A DNA stretch of 64,000 nucleotides from Chryseobacterium vaccae (GCF_009602705.1 NZ_VSWH01000001.1:2604001-2668000), one strand, 5' to 3'. Positions 23,720-32,838 are shown, counted from the first letter of the stretch. Program-made: numbers and translations. Notes: generated from the letters alone by a model not told the origin.

Positions 23720-24430
23720 AGAGATACCCTTTCCTATTATAACAGCTATGAACCCACAAAAGCTGAGTTGAGAAAATGTGAGAAAATACAGAAAAAAAAT
23801 AAAGAATTATTTGACCAGCTGTCTGAAGAAGCAAAAAATACCGATTTTAAAAAATTAACGTCTGTCATTATTAATGATTTAAGTAATTCTGATTTCAAAG
23901 GAGAGGTTATATTATTCTATGTTACCTACAGCAATACAGTATGTGGTAATATGGATGATGACAAATTCATTTGTGAAAAAGAATATAATACAACCAATCC
24001 GTTTTACAGCGGCCGGAACTGGACGTATGATGATCTTATTTCCTTGTCGAAAGTTCTCAACGAAAAAATTATTGTTCCCAGTGAAAAAAATTTCGGATTC
24101 AGTATTTCCAACAGATTATTTGGCGCAGACCAGGAGAAAGAATTTAGTCCGTATAAAGAATTCAAAATCGGTATGGTGAAGGATCAGGAAGTAAACAAAG
24201 GGAACGAAAAATTCTTTTACCTCACCGAAAAAAAACAGGATAAAGACCTAGTGTTACAAACTAATTTTATCTACAATAAAGTATTAAATTATTCCTATGA
24301 TACGCTTTATTTCAAATTTAGAAATCTACCCGGCTATAAAGTACAGGTAACAATAATGATCAATTCGGGTTCCATTTCAAAAACCTATGAATATGATAGC
24401 GGAGAATGGCTTTTAACTGACACAGAATAA
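23657..24430 (+). CDS. exported hypothetical protein, tandem paralog D
   Basis: A 257-aa duplicate of the preceding gene with the same signal peptide, Cys pair (CGNMDDDKFIC) and C-terminal beta region. Differences are spread through the middle (FSPYKEFKIGMVKDQEVNKG) and the ends of the Cys loop. The duplicated unit includes 7 bases of the leader. Whether the copies bind different partners is unknown. The two genes are separated by a broken leader of a third gene, so duplication and deletion both happened here. Confidence 0.75.
   Translation: MKNFLILLFFTTSLSCFSQKKRDTLSYYNSYEPTKAELRKCEKIQKKNKELFDQLSEEAKNTDFKKLTSVIINDLSNSDFKGEVILFYVTYSNTVCGNMDDDKFICEKEYNTTNPFYSGRNWTYDDLISLSKVLNEKIIVPSEKNFGFSISNRLFGADQEKEFSPYKEFKIGMVKDQEVNKGNEKFFYLTEKKQDKDLVLQTNFIYNKVLNYSYDTLYFKFRNLPGYKVQVTIMINSGSISKTYEYDSGEWLLTDTE
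23788..23924 (+). repeat. 137-base near-identical block, copy 2
   Basis: Counterpart of 22907-23043, encoding the KKNKELFDQLSEEAKNTDF region and following. Confidence 0.75.
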
Positions 24431-24464
24431 ATCAACAACTTTTATTTCATCCTCCGATATTTCT

Positions 24465-25187
24465 ATGAAACTCAATACCGTTTTTTATCTATCTCTCCTG
24501 TTCTTCATTCTGCTTTCCTGTAAAGAAAAGATTGGGAATGAAGAAAACTTTGTGATCTATCAGGTAGATCCTCAAAAACAAAACATCCGGATGTATTGGA
24601 AAGACGGTAAAAATGAAATTATCAGAAGCCTCAATAATCTGGAAAATTATACAGCTTCCCAAAATGAAAAGTTAATCTTCGCCATGAACGGAGGCATGTT
24701 TGATCCCGATTATGCTCCCAAAGGCCTTTATATTGAGAATTTTAAAACCCTCCACCCTATAGACACCTCAAAAGGAAACGGAAACTTTTATCTTCCACCC
24801 AATGGAGTATTTTATATCACCAAAAATAATAAACCGGAAATTACTGAAACTAAAAAATTCATTCCATCCCCGGAAATTAAATATGCTACCCAATCTGGCC
24901 CCATGCTTCTTATCAAAGGGAAAATAAACCCGGCTTTTCAGCAGCATTCTAAAAATCTGAATATAAGAAACGGTGTCGGAATTAAGGAAAACGGGGAAAT
25001 CATTTTTGCGATGTCCAAAAAAGAGGTTAATTTTTATGATTTTGCTTCACTTTTTAAAGAAATGGGCTGTCAGAATGCTTTATATCTTGACGGATTTGTT
25101 TCAAGAACTTACCTTCCTGAAAAGAAATGGATTCAAAAAGACGGGGATTTCGGAGTAATGATCGGAATAACCGAACCTGGCCATTAG
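24465..25187 (+). CDS. phosphodiester glycosidase-family lipoprotein (NAGPA/DUF2233)
   Basis: A 240-aa lipoprotein with lipobox LLSC at about residues 16-19. The NAGPA-like domain occupies about 50-238: FAMNGGMFDPDYAPKGLYIE, then NGVFYI, TQSGPMLLIKGKINP, NGVGIKENGEIIFAMS and ALYLDGFVSRTYLP. The family includes the uncovering enzyme that removes GlcNAc from phosphodiesters, and bacterial members are probably phosphodiester glycosidases acting on envelope or extracellular polymers. The conserved N-G-F(M) turn and LYLDG loop are intact. Start ATG at 24465; leader typical. Confidence 0.8.
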   Translation: MKLNTVFYLSLLFFILLSCKEKIGNEENFVIYQVDPQKQNIRMYWKDGKNEIIRSLNNLENYTASQNEKLIFAMNGGMFDPDYAPKGLYIENFKTLHPIDTSKGNGNFYLPPNGVFYITKNNKPEITETKKFIPSPEIKYATQSGPMLLIKGKINPAFQQHSKNLNIRNGVGIKENGEIIFAMSKKEVNFYDFASLFKEMGCQNALYLDGFVSRTYLPEKKWIQKDGDFGVMIGITEPGH

Positions 25188-25302
25188 AACATCCTGTAAA
25201 ATATTTTTTCAATATTGTATTTTTCATACCATCTTTTTTACTAATTTCGACGAGGCTTATCAAGCATAATACTGCGAAATTCAACCCGTTAACCAGATCA
25301 CC

Positions 25303-25686
25303 ATGCCTCACTTTGTTATAGACTGTTCACAGGATATTATTCAGCTGAAAACGCCTGATGAAATGATGAATGTCGTTTACAAAACCACAGAATCTACCGG
25401 ATTATTTGCCGTAAATGATATCAAAGTAAGATTACAGCCCTATCAGTATTACCGGCTCGGAGGAGATAAAAAGAATTTTATCCACATTTTCGGATACATC
25501 ATGGAAGGACGGAGTACGGAACAGAAAGCAGATCTTTCACAAAAAATTATCACCAGCCTCACGGAATTATTTCCGGATATCTCATTTTTATCCATCAGCA
25601 TTAATGATTTTGAAACCGCAACCTACTGCAATAAATCATTGATAAACCCTGAAAATTATGATCACAACCGTCATTTTGAACTGTAA
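25303..25686 (+). CDS. 5-carboxymethyl-2-hydroxymuconate isomerase-like (tautomerase superfamily)
   Basis: A 127-aa protein of the CHMI family, which has Pro2 as catalytic base (MPHFVIDCSQDI). It continues with VRLQPYQYYRLGGDKKNFIHIFGYIMEGRS and SQKIITSLTELFPDISFLSISINDFE, the usual order of strands and helices. The HpaF-type enzyme isomerises 5-carboxymethyl-2-hydroxymuconate in homoprotocatechuate breakdown. No other hpa genes are nearby, so the true substrate is uncertain. Confidence 0.75.
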   Translation: MPHFVIDCSQDIIQLKTPDEMMNVVYKTTESTGLFAVNDIKVRLQPYQYYRLGGDKKNFIHIFGYIMEGRSTEQKADLSQKIITSLTELFPDISFLSISINDFETATYCNKSLINPENYDHNRHFEL

Positions 25687-25729
25687 ATAATTTCACCAAA
25701 ATAAAATCCAACCACAAAATACAATACTT

Positions 25730-26233
25730 ATGAACCTTAAAACATTAATCACTCACACTGTACAGTACAACAATTGGGTAGTCAATAAATACATCGACTG
25801 GCTGGCCACAAAATCTGATGCACAGCTCAATCAGGAAACCCCTTCAAGCTTTCCGACTATCCTTAAAACCCTGCATCATATCTGGCAAACTCAGGAATAT
25901 TGGTGGAGCCATATCTCCGAAGGCAACGATTTTGATTTTGAAGCCACCACAGCGGCAGTCACAAAGGATGAAGTTTTCAATGCCATCAAAGATAATTCCA
26001 GGAAATTAATGGAATATGTTGAAGGGCTTTCAGAAGAAGATCTTGCCCAAAACGTGAAGATAGAATCCCAATGGTTTCAGTGTGATTTCTCCAAATATGA
26101 ATACATTCAGCATGCCATCATCCACGGCACTTATCACAGAGGACAAATTGTAACCATGGGAAGAAATATCGGTATTACAGATGCGCCTATGACAGATTAC
26201 AACTTCTGGAATATTTATAAAGATCAGAAATAA
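25730..26233 (+). CDS. DinB/YfiT-type protein
   Basis: A 167-aa four-helix bundle of the DinB (DUF664-like) superfamily. Conserved metal-site residues are seen: LHHIWQTQEYWWSHI with a His, and HAIIHGTYHRGQIVTMGRNIG with the two late His. Many members are thiol transferases or unassigned metal-dependent enzymes. The N-terminal VQYNNWVVNKYIDWL is typical. Located between the CHMI and Arr genes with small gaps (43 and 13 bases), it is likely in the same transcript as Arr. Confidence 0.8.
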   Translation: MNLKTLITHTVQYNNWVVNKYIDWLATKSDAQLNQETPSSFPTILKTLHHIWQTQEYWWSHISEGNDFDFEATTAAVTKDEVFNAIKDNSRKLMEYVEGLSEEDLAQNVKIESQWFQCDFSKYEYIQHAIIHGTYHRGQIVTMGRNIGITDAPMTDYNFWNIYKDQK

Positions 26234-26246
26234 AAATAGTAATACA

Positions 26247-26663
26247 ATGAATTCCGATACCATTCAGGATCCTGTTATTTATTATCACGGAACCAAGGCA
26301 GATCTGAAAACAGGTGATCTTATTGAACCCGGTTTCAATTCCAACTACGGAACCAACAGAAAAGCGAAATACATTTACCTTACCGCTACGCTGGAAGCTG
26401 CAACCTGGGGCGCGGAACTGTCACAGGGAGAGGGAAAAGAAAGGATTTATATCGTTGAACCTACCGATCCCATTGAAGATGATCCCAACCTTACCGATAA
26501 AAAATTTCCGGGTAATCCTACAAAATCTTACCGTTCGCTGCATCCGTTCAGAGTAATAGGAGAAGTTATGGAATGGCAGGGGCACTCTGAAGAACAGCTT
26601 CAAACAATGAAAAACCATCTTGAAGAACTAAAAAGACAGGGCATTGAAGCTATTGAAGATTGA
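26247..26663 (+). CDS. arr: rifampin ADP-ribosyltransferase
   Basis: A 138-aa enzyme of the Arr family that transfers ADP-ribose from NAD+ to the C23 hydroxyl of rifamycins. The catalytic triad matches Arr-ms (H19/Y49/D84) with a constant offset of 5: H14 in YHGTK, Y44 in YIYLTATLEAATWG and D79 in IEDDPN. Full family length. It follows the DinB gene by 13 bases on the same strand and shows no attC site or mobile element, so it appears resident. Activity is inferred from family. Confidence 0.9.
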   Translation: MNSDTIQDPVIYYHGTKADLKTGDLIEPGFNSNYGTNRKAKYIYLTATLEAATWGAELSQGEGKERIYIVEPTDPIEDDPNLTDKKFPGNPTKSYRSLHPFRVIGEVMEWQGHSEEQLQTMKNHLEELKRQGIEAIED

Positions 26664-26916
26664 TATTACCAATAAATAACCAGCAAAAACGGGATAGCTT
26701 TTTGAACTCAAAGAAATATTGATGCGGAAATATAGCCAAACTCCCGATATTCCCTATTTTTGCAGAGGCCGGATCATCCCCTGTGCTGTAAAGGCAGTAC
26801 CGAATTTACAGGTTATCCTGAAAATGACGGAGAACACGATGAGACATAAACAGGATTAAAAATTAAAACCAATTATCCCAACTTAAAAAAACTAAAAAGC
26901 TAACCATAAAAATTCA
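26664..26916. other. intergenic stretch with a candidate -7 box
   Basis: No gene is supported. A TATTTTTG box lies at 26755-26762, without a TTG at the usual spacing. One open frame (about 26759-26845) ends in an acidic PENDGEHDET-like reading and may be a decayed gene tail, but this is weak. Confidence 0.4.
26755..26762 (+). promoter_or_regulatory. candidate -7 box (TATTTTTG)
   Basis: Matches the TAnnTTTG consensus, 155 bases before the gluzincin lipoprotein gene. The -33 element is not visible. Confidence 0.3.
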
Positions 26917-27921
26917 ATGAAAAGCATTATTTCGATCTTATCCCTGTTGGCCGTTTTTTCCTGTGCAACCCGGGCAGCCTATGATCAGAATTTTAATTAC
27001 AACAGGCTGGAACAGGTAAAAGACAGTGTAAAAGTAGGGAACATTGTCATCCTTAATTCATTTAAGCATCAGATGCTTGCCCATAAAAAAGGTCAGTACG
27101 ATTCGGCAAGAATCATCAACAATGTTTATAAACCCCATCAAAAACTTTGGGATAGCTGCTATGCAGTGATTTTCGGGGATGAAAATGCCCAAAAGTTCAA
27201 TACCACTAAGGGGATGGCTGAATGGAATAACAGCCTGTATCTGAAAAACAGACAGATGTTTGAAGAGAAAACCAACATTCTTTTAAACATTAATCTGAAA
27301 AAAACATTTAAGAAAACGCTTGTCAGATTCAGCAAGCTGGTTCCCTATCAGCCTAAGGCAAGAATAAGTTTAATTTTTACCCCTATTACAGGAATTGCTT
27401 TCGGCGGATGCAACAACGAACAGTTTGCCTTAGAACTTAATAATAAAGGAATAGAAATTCCTTCTGTTCTTAAAATGGACCTTCCTCACGAATTAAACCA
27501 TATGGCTTATGAAAAATCCAGAAATGCTGATCCGGATCATGCCTCTGCCCTGAACCAGACCATTGATGAAGGATTTGCCTGCTATTTTACCTATGTATTC
27601 TTTGAAGGAAAACTTGAAAAACATGAAACTGTACACCTGACTAAAAAAGAGTGGGACTGGTTTATTCAGCATGAAAAAGAACTTTTCACCCAATTAAAAG
27701 CATACTTTACCGATACTTCAGGAAAAAATCCTTTATTGCAGAACGATAAAGTCAAACTGTTTCCAGATGCCCCGGGAAATATCAATTACTGGATGGGATT
27801 CAGAATTATCGAAAAATATGTGGAAAAGAACGGCAAGGATTCCTGGAAAGACATTTATCATCTAACAGCCAAAGATCTGTTGAAAAAAAGTGGCTATGAA
27901 AAATACATAGAAAGCTTATAA
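26917..27921 (+). CDS. putative zinc metallopeptidase lipoprotein (HExxH, gluzincin type)
   Basis: A 334-aa lipoprotein with lipobox VFSC (about residues 13-16). HELNH at 191-195 gives the two His ligands and catalytic Glu. E218 in IDEGFACYF, 23 residues later, is the third ligand expected of gluzincins. Sequence around the site (DLPHELNHMAYEKS then DEGFACYF) resembles the DUF2268/DUF5700-type predicted Zn-dependent proteases of Bacteroidota. The substrate is unknown. The following genes encode exported proteins, so the product is probably in the periplasm. Confidence 0.75.
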   Translation: MKSIISILSLLAVFSCATRAAYDQNFNYNRLEQVKDSVKVGNIVILNSFKHQMLAHKKGQYDSARIINNVYKPHQKLWDSCYAVIFGDENAQKFNTTKGMAEWNNSLYLKNRQMFEEKTNILLNINLKKTFKKTLVRFSKLVPYQPKARISLIFTPITGIAFGGCNNEQFALELNNKGIEIPSVLKMDLPHELNHMAYEKSRNADPDHASALNQTIDEGFACYFTYVFFEGKLEKHETVHLTKKEWDWFIQHEKELFTQLKAYFTDTSGKNPLLQNDKVKLFPDAPGNINYWMGFRIIEKYVEKNGKDSWKDIYHLTAKDLLKKSGYEKYIESL

Positions 27922-27980
27922 ATTTCACAAAAAATAAATTGAGGATTAAAAAATTATCCAAAAACCATATAACAATACCC

Positions 27981-28808
27981 ATGAAAACAATTTTAAGTAG
28001 TGCTCTGCTACTGATTTTAAGTCATACGAATGCACAGATCATCGCCGGAAAAATACTTTCTGATGAGAACAAACCTGTCCCTTATGCCCGGATAGGCGTA
28101 GACCAAGAGAAACTTGGCGCGATAGCAGATGAAGCAGGCAGCTACTCCATTGATCTTACGAATGCAGACAAAAACAAAATGATCACCGTTCAGATGGGCG
28201 GATATGTTAACTTTAATCAGAAAATAGAGGATTTCATTCAGGCCAAAAGTCATGATATTCTCCTTCGCGAAAAAATTACCGAGCTGCAGCCTGTGGCCAT
28301 CAATCCTAAAAAATACACCAATAAAAACTGGGGGACTACCGCCAAAACAAAAAAAATTCTGTTCGGATACAATCCGGCAAGAACCAAAGAGGATCAGTCG
28401 AAAGAATTGGCTGTATTGTTTAATAACAGAAAAAAAATAAAGCTTCAGAAAATCAACCTTAATGTTGTTGATATCAAAACGGATCAACCTATTTTGCTTA
28501 CCTTTAATGTCTATTCAAAAAACGATAAATTTCCGGGACAATCCATCATTACAGAGGATCTGAGCGTAGAACTGACCAAAGATCAGATTGTGGATAACAC
28601 ATTCTCTTTTGACGTAAGCGATAAAAACATCTGGGTTGATAAACAGGATTTCTTCGTATCGATGCAGGTGATGAACGGATTCGACGGCTGGATTTACTTA
28701 AGCGGAGCCTTACTTAAAAGCATGTATTACAGAAAATTTTACAGCCCCTGGATGAAAACCACTATTGCCGGACCAGCCATACATATTGATCTGAAAGTAG
28801 AGAAATAA
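27981..28808 (+). CDS. exported carboxypeptidase-regulatory-like protein
   Basis: A 275-aa protein. The ATG at 27981 gives a good signal peptide (MKTILSSALLLILSHTNAQ); an upstream TTG in frame is rejected. Residues about 20-95 (IIAGKILSDENKPVPYARIGV then SYSIDLTNADKNKMITVQMGGY) match the CarboxypepD_reg-like beta sandwich common at the start of Bacteroidota surface proteins. The C-terminal part has FNVYSKNDKFPGQS strands. No TonB barrel is present. It lies between the peptidase and a hydrolase, with a 59-base gap after the former. Confidence 0.75.
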   Translation: MKTILSSALLLILSHTNAQIIAGKILSDENKPVPYARIGVDQEKLGAIADEAGSYSIDLTNADKNKMITVQMGGYVNFNQKIEDFIQAKSHDILLREKITELQPVAINPKKYTNKNWGTTAKTKKILFGYNPARTKEDQSKELAVLFNNRKKIKLQKINLNVVDIKTDQPILLTFNVYSKNDKFPGQSIITEDLSVELTKDQIVDNTFSFDVSDKNIWVDKQDFFVSMQVMNGFDGWIYLSGALLKSMYYRKFYSPWMKTTIAGPAIHIDLKVEK

Positions 28809-28820
28809 AAAATCCATCAT

Positions 28821-29807
28821 ATGAGAAAAATAGTATCCGGACTTTCTCTGTTTGTTTTTTTCTGGGCGTTTTCACAGTCACAAGCTTCTTATGAACGGTT
28901 CAGCCATTATTCAGTATTCAAAAAGAATGATACGATTAACTATTATGTCTATTCGCCTGAGAAAATCACAGATACTACCGGAATCCTGTTGTTCATTCAT
29001 GGTTCCGGTGCTTTTCCGATGTTCAGCGTAACCAAAGAAAAAGGAGTCGTTTCTGAAGTTTCCACCATGCCGTTTGATCTGGAAAAGCTGCCAAAGGATT
29101 ATGCCTTTATTATGGTTTCAAAAAAATGTGTCCCTTTTGTAACGGTGAATAAAGAATATCGTGCTCCAAAATGCTTTTATGAAAACGAATCTTTAAGCTA
29201 CAGGACCTGGCAGTATGATCAGGTGATTAAAGATGTGATCCGCAAAAAGATCAAACATCCTAAAAAAATAGTGACGATTGGGCATTCGGAAGGAAGTGAT
29301 GTTGTAGCTAAATTAGGAACCATTAATAAAAAGATAACCCATATTGGTTTCTGGTCCGGAAGCGGAAGCACACAATATCATGATTTTGCGCTGATGATCA
29401 GAAAAGAAGCCAATGAAGGGAAAATTGACGAAAATACAGCATTGAAAAAATTAGACAGCCTATATACAAAACTGGGAGAAATAGAAGCTTCGCCGAATAT
29501 CAGTACTTTCTGGCAGAACAACACCTACAAAAGATGGCATGAATTTTCAGAACCCGCCGTGGAAAACCTTTTAAAAATCAACATTCCTATTTTTGCGGCT
29601 ATCGGTTCCAAAGATCAGGCGGTTCCCATTGAGTCTACCCTGCTGATCCGGTCGGAATTCATCAGAAAACATAAAAAGAATTTAACCTTTAAAATTTACC
29701 CTGAATATGATCATGGATTTGAAACGGTTCCAACAAATCCGGATGAAGAACCAGAAGATAGATGGATGAGCGTTTTTGAGGAATTTATGGAATGGGTGGG
29801 AAAATAA
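28821..29807 (+). CDS. exported alpha/beta hydrolase
   Basis: A 328-aa protein with signal peptide (MRKIVSGLSLFVFFWAFSQSQA). The alpha/beta hydrolase domain shows LLFIHGSGAFP (oxyanion region), IGHSEGSDVVAKLG with nucleophile S156 in G-H-S-E-G, AAIGSKDQAVP (acid) and YPEYDHGFE (histidine). It starts 12 bases after the previous gene. It resembles Bacteroidota hydrolases of the dienelactone or peptidase S9 type; the substrate cannot be stated. Confidence 0.8.
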   Translation: MRKIVSGLSLFVFFWAFSQSQASYERFSHYSVFKKNDTINYYVYSPEKITDTTGILLFIHGSGAFPMFSVTKEKGVVSEVSTMPFDLEKLPKDYAFIMVSKKCVPFVTVNKEYRAPKCFYENESLSYRTWQYDQVIKDVIRKKIKHPKKIVTIGHSEGSDVVAKLGTINKKITHIGFWSGSGSTQYHDFALMIRKEANEGKIDENTALKKLDSLYTKLGEIEASPNISTFWQNNTYKRWHEFSEPAVENLLKINIPIFAAIGSKDQAVPIESTLLIRSEFIRKHKKNLTFKIYPEYDHGFETVPTNPDEEPEDRWMSVFEEFMEWVGK

Positions 29808-29945
29808 AATTACAGAAGGAAAAGTCGGAAGAGAAAGGATTAAAGCGGTGACCTATCAATTAAACCTTTAAAACTATTTTGGCTCGAATTTACGTTATTA
29901 TACTACATGTTGTAACTTAAATCTTCAATTTTCAGACCTGTTAAA

Positions 29946-29993
29946 ATGAAAAAGAGCCTGCTGATCCTATTTGCGTTTATTTCAACTCATTAA
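29946..29993 (+). pseudogene. signal-peptide stub (MKKSLLILFAFISTH-stop)
   Basis: A 15-codon frame reads like the first half of a Bacteroidota signal peptide, then stops. The stop overlaps the ATG at 29993 (TAATG). It is best read as the 5' end of a deleted exported-protein gene. Confidence 0.45.
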
Positions 29994-30043
29994 TGATTAC
30001 ATTGAAAAAGAATATGTTCCTGTTAATTCAAAATAATAAAGCG

Positions 30044-30793
30044 ATGAAAATATTTCCCTTACTATTTATATTCTTTTCATGTTTTTTTTCTGCACAGATA
30101 AAATATCCTGAGTATATTATTTCAGATAAAAATATCTCAGAACAGAAACTTGAAACAACCGAAGACATTTATTTCTTTTATCATAAAAACATTCAATATA
30201 TCGGAGATCTGAAATCACCTATTGAACTGAATTACAATAATTATCCCAAAGAAAATCCTATTCTCAAAAATAATTATAAACGGCCTGATGATGAACTGCA
30301 CAAGCAATTCAAAAATGAATATAAAAACGTAAAAATAGTTGTAGATATCCGACAATCTACCCCATTAACAATAACCAGAACTGATACTACTAAAATATCT
30401 CCGGAAGTTTTAGAGGCAGAAATAGACAGATTGATCGAAGGCAAAGAACCTACTATTAAAATTCCTACGATAACAACCTATTATGACGGTTATCCCGTAA
30501 CCATTCACAATCTTGAAGATCAGGACATTATGCTAGGATTTGGCAATCATATCCCATTAATATTTGAAGCTTTAGATAAAGAAAATAACTGGCAGGAAAT
30601 TTCCGGTATAAGAAAATATAGCTGTGGAAATGGAATTCAGTATATCATGTTAAAACCTAACCAGATTGCCACTGTTTTTGAGCCTAAAATTAAAGGAAAC
30701 TTTAAAACAAAATTCAGATACAGATTAAAAAATATGATTTCAAATGAATTTGAAGGAAGTATTAATGAAGATTATTTTAAAACTAACCCATAA
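30044..30793 (+). CDS. exported hypothetical protein, 249 aa
   Basis: ATG at 30044 gives the signal peptide MKIFPLLFIFFSCFFSAQ; the frame is open upstream to 29993, but that extension (MITLKKNMFLL...) is unlikely. The mature part contains EKQLETTEDIYFFYHK, a Lys/Pro-rich middle, and a beta-rich end with a C-terminal KFRYRLKNMISNEFEGS. FSCFFS could be read as a lipobox variant. No family is recognised. It is followed closely by another lipoprotein gene. Confidence 0.7.
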   Translation: MKIFPLLFIFFSCFFSAQIKYPEYIISDKNISEQKLETTEDIYFFYHKNIQYIGDLKSPIELNYNNYPKENPILKNNYKRPDDELHKQFKNEYKNVKIVVDIRQSTPLTITRTDTTKISPEVLEAEIDRLIEGKEPTIKIPTITTYYDGYPVTIHNLEDQDIMLGFGNHIPLIFEALDKENNWQEISGIRKYSCGNGIQYIMLKPNQIATVFEPKIKGNFKTKFRYRLKNMISNEFEGSINEDYFKTNP

Positions 30794-30803
30794 CCAATCC
30801 GCC

Positions 30804-31541
30804 ATGCACTTCACCAAATACTTAATACCACTTTTAGGAATCCTCTTGCTTATCTCCTGCTCCGGACCTGTTCCTGCCTCAAAAATTACAGATATTTCTG
30901 ATATAAAAGCAGAAATCGACCTCTATCAGAGCTTAACAGACCAGGCAGACAATATCATGTCGGTAGCTTTATACGATAAAAAGGATAAGAAAATCGGCAG
31001 TGATTCAATTACCATATGGGTCAACCGGAAAAAAGCGGAGTATATAGTCATACAGCAGCTTTACTACACCAAAAGCTATCAATACCGGCTTGAAAATATT
31101 CCTCCGGAAAATGAGCAGTATCAGGTTGAAATCCAGCTGGCCAACGGTAAAAAATTCGCTTTGGGCAATATTCCGGCCTTGAAATTAAGCGATCCTTCCC
31201 GCATCACCACCACCGAAAGCACAACCAGTCAGGATTTCTCCGTACGCTGGTCTGAACTTCATGATGTGAATAAACTCTATATCTCAAAAACTTTTGATAA
31301 AAAAGACAAAGAAAACCCTAATATAACCATTGCTACACCGGGAAAAACCGACACTTTGAATATCGGGAAAGACGGCAGTTATTCAATTCCAAAAGAAAAG
31401 CTTCTTAAATCCGGTGAAAAACTGAGCATCATAAGCCTTGAATTTACTGCCAAAAAAACAGGGAATACTAATCCCCTTCTGCTGAAAGGAAGTTATATAA
31501 AGATCAATGGCAGCCATGATAACCCGGTATATTTCAAATAA
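30804..31541 (+). CDS. hypothetical lipoprotein
   Basis: A 245-aa lipoprotein. ATG at 30804 gives MHFTKYLIPLLGILLLISC with lipobox LISC at residues 16-19, preferred over the upstream in-frame ATG at 30744 that would overlap the previous gene by 50 bases. The mature part is beta-rich (VEIQLANGKKFALGNIPALKL, TTTSQDFSVRW, LSIISLEFTAKKTG), typical of surface lipoproteins, without a known family. It precedes a WD-like protein. Confidence 0.7.
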   Translation: MHFTKYLIPLLGILLLISCSGPVPASKITDISDIKAEIDLYQSLTDQADNIMSVALYDKKDKKIGSDSITIWVNRKKAEYIVIQQLYYTKSYQYRLENIPPENEQYQVEIQLANGKKFALGNIPALKLSDPSRITTTESTTSQDFSVRWSELHDVNKLYISKTFDKKDKENPNITIATPGKTDTLNIGKDGSYSIPKEKLLKSGEKLSIISLEFTAKKTGNTNPLLLKGSYIKINGSHDNPVYFK

Positions 31542-31593
31542 AATAATTATCTTACCCCATATTATCCCTAAACAGGACAAAATACACGACTTC

Positions 31594-32838
31594 ATGCAAA
31601 ACACTACAATCCAAAAAGAATGGTTCTCAGAAGGAGAACACTATGCAACAGCAATCAATGAAATGGTAGAATTCGGCGAAAAGAACGGCTGGGAAAACTG
31701 GAAAGGTGAAGAACCACAGGATAAAAGAGACCGTTTGGGAACCGAAGTTTTTGAGTTATTGAAAACTGCCAACCTGAATAATGACACAGAACGTTTCAGA
31801 GAACAGTTTCCTCCTGCCCACACTCCCATGATTCCTTTAATGAAAGAGAAATCCCAGAGTATCGAACAGATGTGTTTTATTGAGAATGAAAAAATAGTTT
31901 TCGTAACCGGAGCCCACTATGAAAAGAGACAGGCCTACCTTCTTGATCATGATCAAATCACTCCGCTTAACGAAGACATCCATGCCATAGGAAAATCTAA
32001 ACAGGGAAATATCTTCGCCACAGCCCGTGATGAGACTATTTCATTGTATAAAAACTGGGACGGCGAACTGATTCAGGAGTTCTCATTTGACCAAACGATA
32101 GATTCCGGTATTACAGAAATGATCCCGTTCAATGACGGAAGCAAAGTCCTGATCGTTTCTTCAAACGGTATTTACCTGGTTTCAAAAAACAGCGAGAAAC
32201 TGATCCATCCTATCAATGAAGATGACGAAGAAGACTGGTCACCGGATATCGATATGGAAAATGCAACCCTTTCCCATGATAACACCTACATTGTTGTAGG
32301 AGATCAGGATTATGACCACAGAATACTGGATGCTGAAGGGAACAGTATAGGATCAGTAGGACCTCAGTCTTCTTATCCCCATTTCTGTCTGTTTTCTAAA
32401 GACGACAGCCAGCTGATTACCAATTCCTGCCATTTCTATAACGGAATTACCATTGCCATCAATTCAGATCAGTATGAAAGCGCAGCCATTGAAGCTTACA
32501 CAGAAAGTGATGATCTTATCTACATTGATGAAGGAATGAGAGTATACGCAGGAGCTTCCACAAAAGATTATTACATTCTTGGCGATGCATATGGATATAT
32601 CAAAGCTTTTGATAAAAACGGAAACCAGCTGTGGAGACACTTTTTAGGATCCACCATCAGCGGAATGGTACTTTCTGATAACGAAGAAACCCTTTGGGTA
32701 GGTTCATGTTCCGGAATGCTGCACAAACTGAAACTCGGAAAAGGGCACCGAGATACCCACACCATTGGCAACGGGAAACATTATGAAGATTTCAGGCTGC
32801 TGATCTGGAATAACGAACCGCAAGTCTGGAAATGGTAA
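31594..32838 (+). CDS. WD40/quinoprotein-like beta-propeller protein
   Basis: A 414-aa cytosolic protein. ATG at 31594 (MQNTTIQKEWFSEGEHY) is chosen; an in-frame ATG at 31507 overlaps the previous gene. After an N-terminal helical part, repeats of the propeller type follow: IVFVTGAHYEKRQAYLLD, GNIFATARDETISLYKNWDG, HDNTYIVVGDQDYDHRILDAEGN and DYYILGDAYGYIKAFDKNGNQLWRHFLG, ending in ETLWVGSCSGMLHKLKLG. These give about six to seven blades. No signal peptide; probably a protein-binding scaffold. Confidence 0.7.
   Translation: MQNTTIQKEWFSEGEHYATAINEMVEFGEKNGWENWKGEEPQDKRDRLGTEVFELLKTANLNNDTERFREQFPPAHTPMIPLMKEKSQSIEQMCFIENEKIVFVTGAHYEKRQAYLLDHDQITPLNEDIHAIGKSKQGNIFATARDETISLYKNWDGELIQEFSFDQTIDSGITEMIPFNDGSKVLIVSSNGIYLVSKNSEKLIHPINEDDEEDWSPDIDMENATLSHDNTYIVVGDQDYDHRILDAEGNSIGSVGPQSSYPHFCLFSKDDSQLITNSCHFYNGITIAINSDQYESAAIEAYTESDDLIYIDEGMRVYAGASTKDYYILGDAYGYIKAFDKNGNQLWRHFLGSTISGMVLSDNEETLWVGSCSGMLHKLKLGKGHRDTHTIGNGKHYEDFRLLIWNNEPQVWKW

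Noticed and set aside
28017-28487. Minus-strand frame of 156 codons
   Set aside because: Antisense shadow of the carboxypeptidase-regulatory-like protein gene.
31507-31593. N-terminal extension of the propeller gene
   Set aside because: The extension overlaps the previous lipoprotein gene and lacks domain character; ATG at 31594 gives a normal start.
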